Position numbers and translations under genes: made by a program. A stretch of DNA of 37,297 nucleotides. Origin: an uncultured Bacilli bacterium (GTDB lineage Bacteria; Bacillota_I; Bacilli_A; RF39; UBA660). The stretch is taken from assembly GCA_944358405.1 (NCBI GenBank), contig CALVQX010000062.1, positions 1 through 37,297 of the forward strand. Reading direction: 5' to 3'. Shown one piece after another: positions 1 to 8,230 of this stretch (its first letter is position 1; each line of letters opens with the position of its first letter). Below the pieces are notes generated by a model, which saw only the letters and a list, made by a program, of their open reading frames with translations, searched no databases and was not told the origin of the DNA.

Positions 1-33
1 CATTTTCTTTACCTCATCTATTAATTTCTTCAT
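1..33 (-). CDS. Start of an unidentified gene (cut by the window edge)
   Basis: An ATG at 31-33 (minus strand) opens a frame that reads MKKLIDEVKKM and runs off the window. An AGAGG Shine-Dalgarno lies five bases before it. It is downstream of sigK in the same direction, about 70 bases away. Too little is visible to name a product; the first residues are charged and helical. Confidence 0.45.
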   Translation of the reverse strand, partial: MKKLIDEVKKM

Positions 34-101
34 TTTTACCTCTTATTCTTTCAATTAATAGATTATCAAAAAAAGATTAAATTAACAACTTATGTGTCAA
101 T

Positions 102-821
102 CTAACCTTTTTCATGCTTTTGTCCTGGATCGTATTTATTTTCCTTGATAAACTCCCGCAAAATCTTGGTTAGTGCTCTTTTTTCAATTCGAGAAACATA
201 ACTTCTAGAAATACCTAATTTTTTAGAAATAGTACGCTGCGTCTCCTCCGAGGTATTATTTAACCCATATCTCCTAATGATAATTTCTTTTTCTCTAGGA
301 GTCAAAACATTAATATATTTTTTCAAAAGACAAATATTATCTTTTTTATCAATGTCATCAATAAAATCAGGTTTTGGAGCTTTTAATACATCCATAATCG
401 CAATTTCATTTCCATCCTTATCAAAACCAACCGCCTCATTAATTGAAATATCTTTATTATATTTATTATTACTCCTAAAATACATTAAAATCTCATTCTC
501 AATACACCGAGCACAATAAGTAGTAATCTTGACTCCCTTCTCACTAGAAAATGTATCTACACCCTTTATCAGGCCAATAGTTCCAATACTAATTAAATCA
601 TCAGAATCTACATATTTATTATCAAACTTTTTTATAATATGTGCAACTAATCGTAAATTATGCTCAATCAATCGATTTCTAGCATCCACATCTCCTTCCA
701 TTTTCAAGCGAATACATTCTTCCTCTTCTTCCGGACTTAATGGATCAGGAAAAACCTCATTAGAATATGATCCTGTAAAAAAGAAAAAATCTTTCAAAAT
801 AGAAAACAAATTAAAAAACAT
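102..821 (-). CDS. sigK: RNA polymerase sporulation sigma factor SigK (pro-sigma-K)
   Basis: Sigma-70 family factor of 239 residues that closely resembles Bacillus sigma-K, the late mother-cell sporulation factor. Region 2 is visible as ARNRLIEHNLRLVAHI, DLISIGTIGLIKG and TTYCARCIENEILM; region 4 ends in the helix-turn-helix KLGISRSYVSRIEKRALTKI. The first 18 residues are hydrophobic (MFFNLFSILKDFFFFTGS) and are followed by Tyr-Ser, matching the Ser|Tyr site where the SpoIVFB protease removes the Bacillus pro-sequence. The gene is one continuous frame, with no skin-like interruption. An AGGTGATGAT ribosome site precedes the ATG. It follows two small genes in a probable operon. SigK rather than SigE is favoured by the pro-sequence and the SY site. 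Confidence 0.93.
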   Translation of the reverse strand: MFFNLFSILKDFFFFTGSYSNEVFPDPLSPEEEEECIRLKMEGDVDARNRLIEHNLRLVAHIIKKFDNKYVDSDDLISIGTIGLIKGVDTFSSEKGVKITTYCARCIENEILMYFRSNNKYNKDISINEAVGFDKDGNEIAIMDVLKAPKPDFIDDIDKKDNICLLKKYINVLTPREKEIIIRRYGLNNTSEETQRTISKKLGISRSYVSRIEKRALTKILREFIKENKYDPGQKHEKG

Positions 822-837
822 ATCATCACCTAAGTAA

Positions 838-1134
838 TTATATGTTCTTTTTTGTCGAATTATTTTTGCTAGAAAAAGCTTTTTTACGTTTAGAAAAAAT
901 CATTTCTGAAGAAGACTCTTTTCCTTGTAAAATAACAAATTCTTCATTTGCATTTTCAATTCTTTTGGATAAAACTATTTCTTTCATTGAAAAATCATAC
1001 ACTTGATCTAAATAAAAATCCAATGTCCTCCGAACACCCTTTTCTAATTCACAGGCATCATAATAAGAATATTCCAAAGGTTCTAACTCAAAGTCTCTAT
1101 ACTGAAAAGTACCTTGATTAATACGATTTAACAT
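838..1134 (-). CDS. Hypothetical protein, 98 aa, upstream of sigK
   Basis: I do not recognise this protein. It has an acidic, aromatic N-terminal half (LEYSYYDACELEKGVRRTLDF) and a Lys/Ser-rich basic tail, with no membrane segment. Its ATG lies inside the end of the preceding 60-aa gene (7-base overlap), and no good ribosome site is close by, so translation is probably coupled. Its stop is 16 bases before the sigK start, so the three genes are likely co-transcribed. Confidence 0.55.
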   Translation of the reverse strand: MLNRINQGTFQYRDFELEPLEYSYYDACELEKGVRRTLDFYLDQVYDFSMKEIVLSKRIENANEEFVILQGKESSSEMIFSKRKKAFSSKNNSTKKNI

Positions 1135-1310
1135 AGTCTGTAATCGATTTTTTTGATAACCAAGCTCCCATTTTTCTCACTACAATGCTCTACTTTCTGT
1201 TCTAATTCTACCAATTGCTTTAAAATAATTTCTCTCTCAATTTCTAATTGATAAATCTTAGCTTGCAAAAAAGAAATTCTTGTTTGCACATCAGTATTTT
1301 TTTGCTTCAT
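1128..1310 (-). CDS. Small coiled-coil protein, 60 aa
   Basis: A small protein made almost entirely of predicted coiled coil (TRISFLQAKIYQLEIEREIILKQLVELEQKVEHC). A strong GGAGGTG ribosome site sits eight bases before the ATG, and a sigma-A-like promoter lies just upstream, so it is probably a real gene. It is the first gene of the operon that leads to sigK. The function is unknown. Confidence 0.6.
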   Translation of the reverse strand: MKQKNTDVQTRISFLQAKIYQLEIEREIILKQLVELEQKVEHCSEKNGSLVIKKIDYRLC

Positions 1311-1330
1311 ACCGACACCTCCATACTTTT

Positions 1331-1359
1331 ATCATATACTACAAACTTTGAAATCGCAA
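1331..1359 (-). promoter_or_regulatory. Promoter of the 60aa-98aa-sigK operon
   Basis: -35 TTGCGA (1354-1359), 17-base spacer, -10 TATGAT (1331-1336), about 20 bases before the first ATG. It looks like a vegetative (sigma-A) promoter. I saw no sigma-E-type promoter in front of sigK. Confidence 0.5.
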
Positions 1360-1365
1360 AAGAAA

Positions 1366-2781
1366 TCATCCCAAAATGCTCTTAAATTTAGCAACGATTG
1401 TTCTTTTACTATCTAATAAAAATCCTTTATTCATCCAAATTGCATAAATCACCACAACTCCTAAATTTAAAATATCTAAATATAAATTATGTTGATAATA
1501 CAAAAGAATAGAAAAAGTAAAGATTAAAACAGTCTTCCATAATAATCCTTTTTCATATTGGATTCTCATATATTTTTTTAAATCAAAATGACGATATACC
1601 ATCATGACAAAATATGCAACGGCTGTAGACAAAGCAGCAGCATAAAGACCAATAAAGCGAATTAATAAAAGATTAACAACAATATTAATTACTGCTCCCA
1701 TAATTGAAGTCATTGCCACTTGCCTAGTCATCTTCTTTGCTATATAAACCGCACTATATAAACAAATAATGACATTAAAAACTGCACCCAAAACCAAAAT
1801 AGGAATGTAATTATAAGCTTCATTATAACTCTGATTCACCAAAAGCGGAAAAGCAAATGGCATACAAGCAATCATACCTACTCCAAGAGAAGTAAATAGT
1901 TTCACAACGGTATTAGAAATATCAGAAAAGAATTGATCCCTATCTGGACTATTAATATGAAGAGCAGCAGATTCTGACCAAGAAAGATTAAAAATTCCTA
2001 ACAAACTAGACAAGATCGTTGGAAACTTATTACTAACAGCATAAATTCCATTAGCAGCAGCACCTAAAACTGCTGTAATAATCGTCCGATCTGAAACATT
2101 AACAATCCACCAACTAACTCCATTAGGAACCAAAGGGATAGAATACCGATACATCTCTTTAATCAATTTTTTATCTTTCAAACGAAAATCAATTTGACGA
2201 TACATTTTTAACCTGATAAATAAATAAATTGCCCCTAATCCATTGGCAGCAGCCATTGCTGTAATCATTCCAAAGGCACCAAGCCTAAAAAAGACAATCA
2301 ATAAAATATTAAGTAAAATCGTACTCACACCAGTAATAATACAACTAATTGCATAATCTAATGTTCTTCCTACTCCACGAGTTATTTGTAAAAAGTTTCC
2401 AGAAAACGTACAAATGACAATATCAATTAAGATAAGAAAACGATAATCAAATTTCCAAAAACAAGTAACGATTAAATAACCAACAATAAATAACAATAAA
2501 GAAGAAAGTAAAATAATAAAGTTATTACTGTATACTTTTTTTAACTTTTTAGGATCATTACGACAATCGATTAAATATCGAAAGACACTCATCTCAAGTT
2601 CCAATGTGATAATTGGAACGATCAAAGTAACATAGGTAGTGATTAAATCAACGAATCCATAATCCTCTGTTAATAAATAACTAGTATATAAAGGTAATAG
2701 TAAAAACGATATAAACTGTGTACATACTTTACCTGCAAAAATAATAATTGTATTTTTCGCTAATTCTTTCTTTTTATTCAT
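1366..2781 (-). CDS. Polysaccharide flippase (MOP/PST, Wzx-like)
   Basis: A 471-residue integral membrane protein with about 12-14 hydrophobic segments. It is of the polysaccharide-transport/Wzx branch of the MOP flippase superfamily, which moves lipid-linked sugars across the cytoplasmic membrane. The N-terminus ELAKNTIIIFAGKVCTQFISF followed by LLPLYTSYLLTEDYGFVDLI is typical of the family, as are the length and the Arg after the first helices (EMSVFRYLID). A GAGGTGATAAAG ribosome site precedes the ATG. It lies 24 bases after the broken VanZ gene, in the same direction. No glycosyltransferases are adjacent, so the substrate cannot be inferred; a lipid II flippase role is possible but not shown. 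Confidence 0.8.
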   Translation of the reverse strand: MNKKKELAKNTIIIFAGKVCTQFISFLLLPLYTSYLLTEDYGFVDLITTYVTLIVPIITLELEMSVFRYLIDCRNDPKKLKKVYSNNFIILLSSLLLFIVGYLIVTCFWKFDYRFLILIDIVICTFSGNFLQITRGVGRTLDYAISCIITGVSTILLNILLIVFFRLGAFGMITAMAAANGLGAIYLFIRLKMYRQIDFRLKDKKLIKEMYRYSIPLVPNGVSWWIVNVSDRTIITAVLGAAANGIYAVSNKFPTILSSLLGIFNLSWSESAALHINSPDRDQFFSDISNTVVKLFTSLGVGMIACMPFAFPLLVNQSYNEAYNYIPILVLGAVFNVIICLYSAVYIAKKMTRQVAMTSIMGAVINIVVNLLLIRFIGLYAAALSTAVAYFVMMVYRHFDLKKYMRIQYEKGLLWKTVLIFTFSILLYYQHNLYLDILNLGVVVIYAIWMNKGFLLDSKRTIVAKFKSILG

Positions 2782-2804
2782 TACTTTATCACCTCATTTA
2801 TTTG

Positions 2805-3246
2805 TTATGGTTTTCTTTTTAAAAAAAGATAAAAAAGAAAAATTCCTAAAGTAGCACCTGCCGTATCAAGCAAAACATCAAAAACTCTGCCACTTCTTCC
2901 AGGAACAAAAAACTGATGAATCTCATCGCTACAAGCGTACAAAAACGAAAGAAAGACAGATAATATAAATAGCTTACCCAAAGAACTAGAAAACTCTCTT
3001 AAAAAACTAAAAAGTAAGATTCCTAATAGGAAATAAATACCAAAATGTGCACTTTTTCTGACTGGTACTACAAAAACATCGAGAAAATCTTGTGTTTTAG
3101 CGAAAGAAGAAAAACAAAAAAAGAAGAAACTTGTAAAATTACAGCATCACTTTTTTACTAGATTGATCTCCAGTGTCATGCGAAAATGAAAAAATCATTC
3201 CCATGCAAATAATCACTAACAATAATTTTATCACTTTAGTTAACAC
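2805..3246 (-). pseudogene. VanZ-family membrane protein, broken by two frameshifts
   Basis: Joining three reading frames gives a near-complete VanZ-like protein. It starts at a GTG (3244-3246, ribosome site AGGTG) with VIKLLLVIICMGMIFSFSHD, breaks in an A6 run (AGTAAAAAAGTG), continues as SDAVILQVSSFF, and breaks again in a T7 run. It then reads VRKSAHFGIYFLLGILL and YACSDEIHQFFVPGRSGR, the VanZ hallmark motifs, up to TAA at 2805-2807. Adding one base to each run gives exactly 148 codons (147 residues). This is either a recent pseudogene or two single-base homopolymer errors in the assembly. VanZ-like proteins are membrane proteins, one of which confers low-level teicoplanin resistance; the native role is unclear. 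Confidence 0.8.
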
Positions 3247-3263
3247 AGCATCACCTAAAAGTA

Positions 3264-3269
3264 ATCATA
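3264..3269 (-). promoter_or_regulatory. Possible extended -10 for the VanZ-flippase transcript
   Basis: TGA-TATGAT on the minus strand, 18 bases before the GTG of the VanZ frame. No convincing -35 is seen, so the call rests on the extended -10 alone. Confidence 0.3.
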
Positions 3270-3321
3270 TCATAAAAGGCAAAGAAAATCTATGAAATAA
3301 TTTTTCTACCAAAAGAAAAGG

Positions 3322-3348
3322 AAAAAGAGTTCACCTAACTAGGTACTC
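3322..3348 (-). terminator. Weak terminator at the end of murE
   Basis: GAGT-ACCT / AGGT-(GA)-ACTC hairpin on the minus strand followed by TTTTTCC. The murE stop codon lies inside the stem. Confidence 0.45.
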
Positions 3349-4783
3349 CCTCTCTAATGTTTCGATTCGCAACCGCTTGATATGCTTCTTCAATATCGTT
3401 AAAATAAATCGTCTTATCTTTTAACTTCTCATAAGTTTCATTTCCTTTTCCAAGAATTAAGACCATATCTTTCTCTTCTGCCATATCTACTGCTTTTTGA
3501 ATTGCTTCTCTACGATCTAAAACAATTTCATAATTCTGATGAGTCTCTTTCAATTCTTTAATAATATCTTCACAAATATCTTTCGGATCTTCACTCCTTG
3601 GATCCTCATAAGTAAATATTGCATAACTTGCATTCTCAACAACGACATTTCCAACTTTTGGACGTTTTAAATAATCCCGTTCTCCTGCTTGTCCAATAAC
3701 AACGATACTACGATGAATATCTAACGTATGAACAAAATTTAATAATTTATTAATCCCATTTGGAGTATGCGCATAGTCGACCATTACATAATATGGAGTT
3801 TTGGTATTTAACAACTCTAATCTTCCACTAATTTTAATATTTTGAATTCGAGGAAGGACTACATCAAGACGCAATCCCAAAGCCAAGCAAGTAAGTAACC
3901 CGGCAGCCAAATTATAGACATTAAAGTCTCCAAGTAAAGGACTATCTACAGAAAACTGTTCGCCACGATATTGAAATTGAATCATCGTATGCGTTGGATA
4001 GACTTTATAAGAGATAATTTGTAATGTAGAATCTGCATTTTCTCCGTAGGTAAGCACCTCACCATTACAAGCTGCTAGAACTTCTTTAAAATGTTCATCA
4101 TCATGATTCAAAATACAAAATCCGTCTTTTTTGGTTTGTTGAAACAACTTTAATTTTGAAGTAACATAATTTTCAAAACTACCATGAATATTTAAATGTT
4201 CTGATGTAATATTGGTATAAACACTAACATCATAAAGTATCGCTTGAAGACGTCCCCGAAAAAAAGCTTCACTACTAGCTTCCATGGAAGTATATTTACA
4301 ACCATAACCAACAAACTCATTTAAATAAGCATACAATTTATCTGCATCGGGGGTAGTATTTGGATTATCTCCTGTAAAAGCAGCACAATTTCTTCCATTC
4401 GTGCCAATATATCCACAAATATCACTACCAATTAAGGTTTGAATAATCGTCGCAACACTAGTTTTTCCATCGGTTCCCGTAACACCAATCATCTTCATCT
4501 TTTGATCTGGATAATCATAAAACTTCTGACATAAATAAGGAAGTTCACGATTCGTATCTGGAACCTTGACAACAGGAACACTCTTCTTTCCTACATCACG
4601 ACTAACAACAATCGCACTAGCTCCATGTTTTATAGCATCATCAATAAAATCATGACGATCCGCAGTAACTCCCATCGTACAAACGAATAAATCCCCTGGT
4701 TCTACTTCTTTAGAATTGATTTTAATAGATTTAATCAAAACATCAGAATCAATTCCTGGATACAATTCCTCTAATTTTTTCAT
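3335..4783 (-). CDS. murE: UDP-MurNAc-tripeptide synthetase (MurE-type Mur ligase)
   Basis: Cytoplasmic ATP-dependent ligase (482 aa) that adds the third amino acid to UDP-MurNAc-L-Ala-D-Glu in peptidoglycan synthesis. The central ATP-binding motif GVTGTDGKTS (about 101-109), the substrate segments YTNITSEHLNIHGS and DYAHTPNG, and the C-terminal GKGNETY are all MurE features. The amino-acid specificity loop reads YEDPRSEDP (about 392-400). Meso-diaminopimelate enzymes have DNPR here, so the Arg is kept but the Asn is not; diaminopimelate is more likely than lysine but unproven. The start is placed at 4783 because GGTAGGTG fits that ATG; the upstream GTG is part of the ribosome site. Confidence 0.92.
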   Translation of the reverse strand: MKKLEELYPGIDSDVLIKSIKINSKEVEPGDLFVCTMGVTADRHDFIDDAIKHGASAIVVSRDVGKKSVPVVKVPDTNRELPYLCQKFYDYPDQKMKMIGVTGTDGKTSVATIIQTLIGSDICGYIGTNGRNCAAFTGDNPNTTPDADKLYAYLNEFVGYGCKYTSMEASSEAFFRGRLQAILYDVSVYTNITSEHLNIHGSFENYVTSKLKLFQQTKKDGFCILNHDDEHFKEVLAACNGEVLTYGENADSTLQIISYKVYPTHTMIQFQYRGEQFSVDSPLLGDFNVYNLAAGLLTCLALGLRLDVVLPRIQNIKISGRLELLNTKTPYYVMVDYAHTPNGINKLLNFVHTLDIHRSIVVIGQAGERDYLKRPKVGNVVVENASYAIFTYEDPRSEDPKDICEDIIKELKETHQNYEIVLDRREAIQKAVDMAEEKDMVLILGKGNETYEKLKDKTIYFNDIEEAYQAVANRNIREGVPS

Positions 4784-4800
4784 TCTTATCACCTACCAAC

Positions 4801-4829
4801 ATTATACAGTAAAGAAATTGAATTTTAAA
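4801..4829 (-). promoter_or_regulatory. murE promoter
   Basis: -35 TTTAAA (4824-4829), 17-base spacer, -10 TATAAT (4801-4806). Divergent from the arginase promoter 10 bases away. Confidence 0.55.
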
Positions 4830-4838
4830 GCATTTTTC

Positions 4839-4867
4839 TTGATATAGTAAAAAAAATAAGCTAAAAT
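4839..4867 (+). promoter_or_regulatory. Arginase gene promoter
   Basis: -35 TTGATA (4839-4844), 17-base spacer, -10 TAAAAT (4862-4867). The implied leader is very short, about 10 bases. Confidence 0.45.
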
Positions 4868-4885
4868 AATAAAAGGTGACGATAA

Positions 4886-5785
4886 ATGAAAACAATGATA
4901 TTTGGTGCTGGTAGCGACCTAGGAGTACACATTGATGGTGCTCATCTAGGACCAATACAATTAATGAACGATTTAAAAAGTTTCTATAAAGGAGAAAGCA
5001 TGAGCTTTATTCAATACGAAAACATAATCAAAAGTAGAAATTTATCAGATTTAAAAAAAAATGAATATGAAATCGAAAAATTTAATACTGCCTTATATAA
5101 AGCCATGGTTGAAAAAATGAAAGAAAAATACTTCCCCATTTTAATCGGAGGAGATCATTCTGTTTCGATCGCAAGTGCTCTAGCAAGTGCCAAAGTAAAT
5201 GGCAATATTGGAATTATTTGGTTTGATGCTCATACGGACTATAATACTTTTGAAACTACAGTAAGTGGTAACATTCATGGACTGCCCTTAGCAACCATCA
5301 ATGGTTACAAGAATGAAGAACTAAGATATTTTCACGATGGAAATGTAATCCAAGCTGCCAAAACAGTAGTAGTAGGAGCAAGAAGCATTGATGATTGGGA
5401 AAAAGATAATATTAAATATTCTGGAATTACAGTATTTACAACTCAAGATATTAAAGAAAAAGGAGTAGAAGCTGTAGTAGAAGAAGCCTTCAAAATCGCT
5501 GGATATAAAACGAAAGGAATTCACATTAGTTATGATTTGGATTTATTAGATCCTGAAGTAGCACCTGGAGTATCTATTCCCGAATTTGATGGAATTACAG
5601 AAGAAGAAGCCATGAAAATTAATGAACTAATTATAAAACATATCAATGAAGTAGTATCTTATGACCTAGTAGAATTTAACCCCTTAAGAGATCAAAACAG
5701 AAGAACCGAACAAATCGCTTTAAATCTATTAGCACAAACAATAAGAAGTATTGAAAATAAAGGAAAATACGTTAAAAAATATTAA
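4886..5785 (+). CDS. rocF: Arginase (ureohydrolase family)
   Basis: Binuclear-manganese ureohydrolase (299 aa), predicted to hydrolyse L-arginine to ornithine and urea in the cytoplasm. All metal ligands are visible: GGDHS (His91), DAHTD (Asp114, His116, Asp118) and SYDLDLLDP (Asp217, Asp219). Arginase rather than agmatinase is supported by DYNTFETTVSGNIHG: its Asn120 and Ser127 match the residues that bind the arginine carboxylate in known arginases. An AAAGGTGA ribosome site precedes the ATG. It is a single-gene transcript, divergent from murE and ending in a terminator shared with the kinase. No other arginine genes are nearby. Confidence 0.88.
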   Translation: MKTMIFGAGSDLGVHIDGAHLGPIQLMNDLKSFYKGESMSFIQYENIIKSRNLSDLKKNEYEIEKFNTALYKAMVEKMKEKYFPILIGGDHSVSIASALASAKVNGNIGIIWFDAHTDYNTFETTVSGNIHGLPLATINGYKNEELRYFHDGNVIQAAKTVVVGARSIDDWEKDNIKYSGITVFTTQDIKEKGVEAVVEEAFKIAGYKTKGIHISYDLDLLDPEVAPGVSIPEFDGITEEEAMKINELIIKHINEVVSYDLVEFNPLRDQNRRTEQIALNLLAQTIRSIENKGKYVKKY

Positions 5786-5814
5786 AAGAGTAGCCATTTG
5801 GCTACTCTCCTTTT
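5783..5814. terminator. Bidirectional terminator (arginase / histidine kinase)
   Basis: Perfect 8-bp stem GAGTAGCC / GGCTACTC (5788-5795, 5800-5807) with a 4-base loop. A-rich and T-rich flanks serve both strands. The stop codon of the convergent kinase gene lies inside it. Confidence 0.85.
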
Positions 5815-8111
5815 GTCTGCAAATATTTTTCTACTATCGAAATAATATCATGATATACACTATCTAATTCTGCAAAATGTTCATCTACATAAGCAATATC
5901 ATTTTCCTTACTCTTCATTTCATGATCATAAGCAAGTTCAGCTAATTTTGTAAAACCTAGATATTTTGAATTACTCTTTAAAGCATGAACACTAATAGAA
6001 TAATTCTCCATATCTCCTTCTTTTTGATACAGTTGCAACTGCTCCCATTTTTCTTGAGATTCTCTCACAAAATCCTGAAGCATCTCTTGATAACTCTCCA
6101 TATCTCCTAACAACTCTACTGCCTTTTCAACATTGATCCCATTTTCTTCTAAATATTTGATTTCTAAATCCTCACTATCATCTTTTACTAAAGTACCATC
6201 TGCACAAATCACTTCAATCTCTTCATCCTCTTCCTTCGGATTTTGATATATAACATTTAATTGTGCTGTTGGCTCTTTTCCTAAAACTTCATTCATCACT
6301 TGAATTAGTTGATCTTTATCTATCGGCTTTGCTAGATAATCATCAAATCCATCTGCCAAATACTTTTCTCTCATTCCAGTAATCGCATTCGCTGTCAAAG
6401 CAACCACTGGAGTATGAAATCCGGGGATTTTTTTCAACTCTTTTAAAGTCTTCACTCCATTCATTTTAGGCATCATATCATCAAGTAAAATTACGTCATA
6501 CTTCTCTCCAGACTTAATTCGCTCCAAACATTCAATTCCACTATCGATACTAATTACATTTTCTGCATGATATCTTTCTAATAACTTATTAGCAACTTTC
6601 AAATTTAAAATATTATCATCCACTACTAAAATTTTCTCTTTACTCAAGTCCAAAGTAGTACGAATTCTTTTTGGTTCTTCCAAAGTATCTTCTTTCTCAA
6701 TTCGTTGATTTAAAACAACTGTAAATTTAGAACCCTCTCCATAGACCGTATGAACAATAATTCTTCCACCCATCAATTCTACTAACTGCTTCGTAATAGC
6801 CAGACCTAATCCTGTTCCTTCAATAGTCGTATTACGATCCTCATCCAATCTCTGAAACTTCGTAAATAATTTATCTACATTCTCCGGTTTTATTCCTCGG
6901 CCAGAATCTTCTACACTAATAATCAGCTTACAAGCATCTTTCGTATTAATACAATTTACCTCGTACCGTACAAATCCCTTATCCGTATATTTACAAGCAT
7001 TACTTAATAAGTTCGTAACTACTTTCTTTAAATTAGCATGATCCCCATACAATGTAGTTGGTAAATCAGGAGCGATATAATAAGAAAAATCCAATCCCTT
7101 TTCATTCATTTTTGGAGTAATTAATTTTGCTAACTCTGTAAATATATCTACTGCCCGATAAGAAGAATTCACAATTTCCAATTTTCCCGCTTCGATCTTA
7201 GAAATATCTAAAATACCATTGACAATCTCTAAAAGCGTATTAGAAGCATTAATAATATCTTTCGCATTATCCTTTGCTTCTTCTAAAGTTTGTGAATTCG
7301 TAATACAATCACTAAATCCTACAATCGCATTTAAAGGTGTCCTAATTTCATGAGACATACTAGACAAAAAGTCTGTTTTAGCCCGATTGGCTTTTTCTGC
7401 TTGCTCCCTAGCAAGCTCTAATTGTTCAATCATTCTCATGTCTGGATTCTCTATCGTAAAATATGTTAATATCGTGATAAAAACAGCTGCTGATGTTACT
7501 AACAAACATTCCGGAAAACTAGACTGAATCGCTGCTGCCACACCTGCTAAAATAATAAAAGAAAAGACTGGAATATATCTTTTATCAGATATTTTTTTCT
7601 TATTATAAATAATACAAATAGCCCAAAAGACAATACACACTCCTGCAAAAACATAACTAAGAATCGCACTAGGACCATAAGTATACATAATTTTCCCATC
7701 ACTAAAAACATGTAATGGAGCAATCATAATAAGCAATGAAATTCCAATTAAAGCATATAAAAACCAAAAAAACACTTTTTTAAAATAAGAATAATTTTCA
7801 TTATCTTCAATCAAAACATGACCACTATTTTTATTTGATGATATAACAAAGATATAATAAGTAAAAGTAAAAATCCAAGTAAGTAAAGAAACTAAATACA
7901 ATTTACAAATCATATTAGTTCCTAACCAATCAGGAAGCAAAATCCCTAAAAGTACACTAAATACATCAAATACTAATGTAATAATTACAATAACAATCAA
8001 TGAACTATATATTTTATTTTCTAAAGTATTCATCTTCTTCTTAAAAAAATAAACAATAGAAATTAAAGCAATATAAAATATACTAGCGATTTGAAAAAAT
8101 AAACTACTCAT
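5802..8111 (-). CDS. Membrane hybrid sensor histidine kinase (HisKA-HATPase-REC-HPt)
   Basis: A 769-residue phosphorelay sensor. Residues 1-220 carry about six or seven hydrophobic segments, with no large extracellular domain. HisKA follows with SMSHEIRTPLNAIVGF (phospho-acceptor His254). The ATPase domain shows the N-box near NLLSNACKYT, then EDSGRGI and GTGLGL. A receiver domain starts at ILVVDDN with phospho-acceptor Asp544 in ILLDDMMP and Lys in AKPID. A C-terminal HPt domain has HALKSNSKYLG (His709). The whole relay is in one chain, and no output regulator is adjacent, so target and signal are unknown. The ATG at 8111 has a GGGGAGGAAC ribosome site; the longer frame starting 15 codons upstream does not. 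Confidence 0.9.
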   Translation of the reverse strand: MSSLFFQIASIFYIALISIVYFFKKKMNTLENKIYSSLIVIVIITLVFDVFSVLLGILLPDWLGTNMICKLYLVSLLTWIFTFTYYIFVISSNKNSGHVLIEDNENYSYFKKVFFWFLYALIGISLLIMIAPLHVFSDGKIMYTYGPSAILSYVFAGVCIVFWAICIIYNKKKISDKRYIPVFSFIILAGVAAAIQSSFPECLLVTSAAVFITILTYFTIENPDMRMIEQLELAREQAEKANRAKTDFLSSMSHEIRTPLNAIVGFSDCITNSQTLEEAKDNAKDIINASNTLLEIVNGILDISKIEAGKLEIVNSSYRAVDIFTELAKLITPKMNEKGLDFSYYIAPDLPTTLYGDHANLKKVVTNLLSNACKYTDKGFVRYEVNCINTKDACKLIISVEDSGRGIKPENVDKLFTKFQRLDEDRNTTIEGTGLGLAITKQLVELMGGRIIVHTVYGEGSKFTVVLNQRIEKEDTLEEPKRIRTTLDLSKEKILVVDDNILNLKVANKLLERYHAENVISIDSGIECLERIKSGEKYDVILLDDMMPKMNGVKTLKELKKIPGFHTPVVALTANAITGMREKYLADGFDDYLAKPIDKDQLIQVMNEVLGKEPTAQLNVIYQNPKEEDEEIEVICADGTLVKDDSEDLEIKYLEENGINVEKAVELLGDMESYQEMLQDFVRESQEKWEQLQLYQKEGDMENYSISVHALKSNSKYLGFTKLAELAYDHEMKSKENDIAYVDEHFAELDSVYHDIISIVEKYLQTKGE

Positions 8112-8135
8112 AAATGTTCCTCCCCTATCTTCCTC

Positions 8136-8164
8136 ATTATAATACAAAAAGGCCAAAAATACAA
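8136..8164 (-). promoter_or_regulatory. Histidine kinase gene promoter
   Basis: -35 TTGTAT (8159-8164), 17-base spacer, -10 TATAAT (8136-8141), 25 bases before the start codon. Confidence 0.6.
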
Positions 8165-8186
8165 CAAAAATAGGGAAAGTAAAACA

Positions 8187-8218
8187 AAAGAAAAAGAGCT
8201 TTCAATAATAAAAACTCT
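8187..8218 (-). terminator. Terminator of the 10.5-8.2 kb operon
   Basis: AGAGTTTTT / GAAAGCTCT stem (with two G-T pairs), 6-base loop, then T-rich sequence on the minus strand. Confidence 0.55.
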
Positions 8219-8230
8219 CCAAAAACAAAA

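Noticed and set aside
277..519. Plus-strand frame of 80 codons inside sigK
   Set aside because: Shadow of sigK on the opposite strand, with no ribosome site.
1128..1134. The 60-aa and 98-aa frames as one frameshifted gene
   Set aside because: The 60-aa frame has its own strong ribosome site and a natural coiled-coil end; a 7-base overlap is ordinary for coupled genes, though this could not be excluded.
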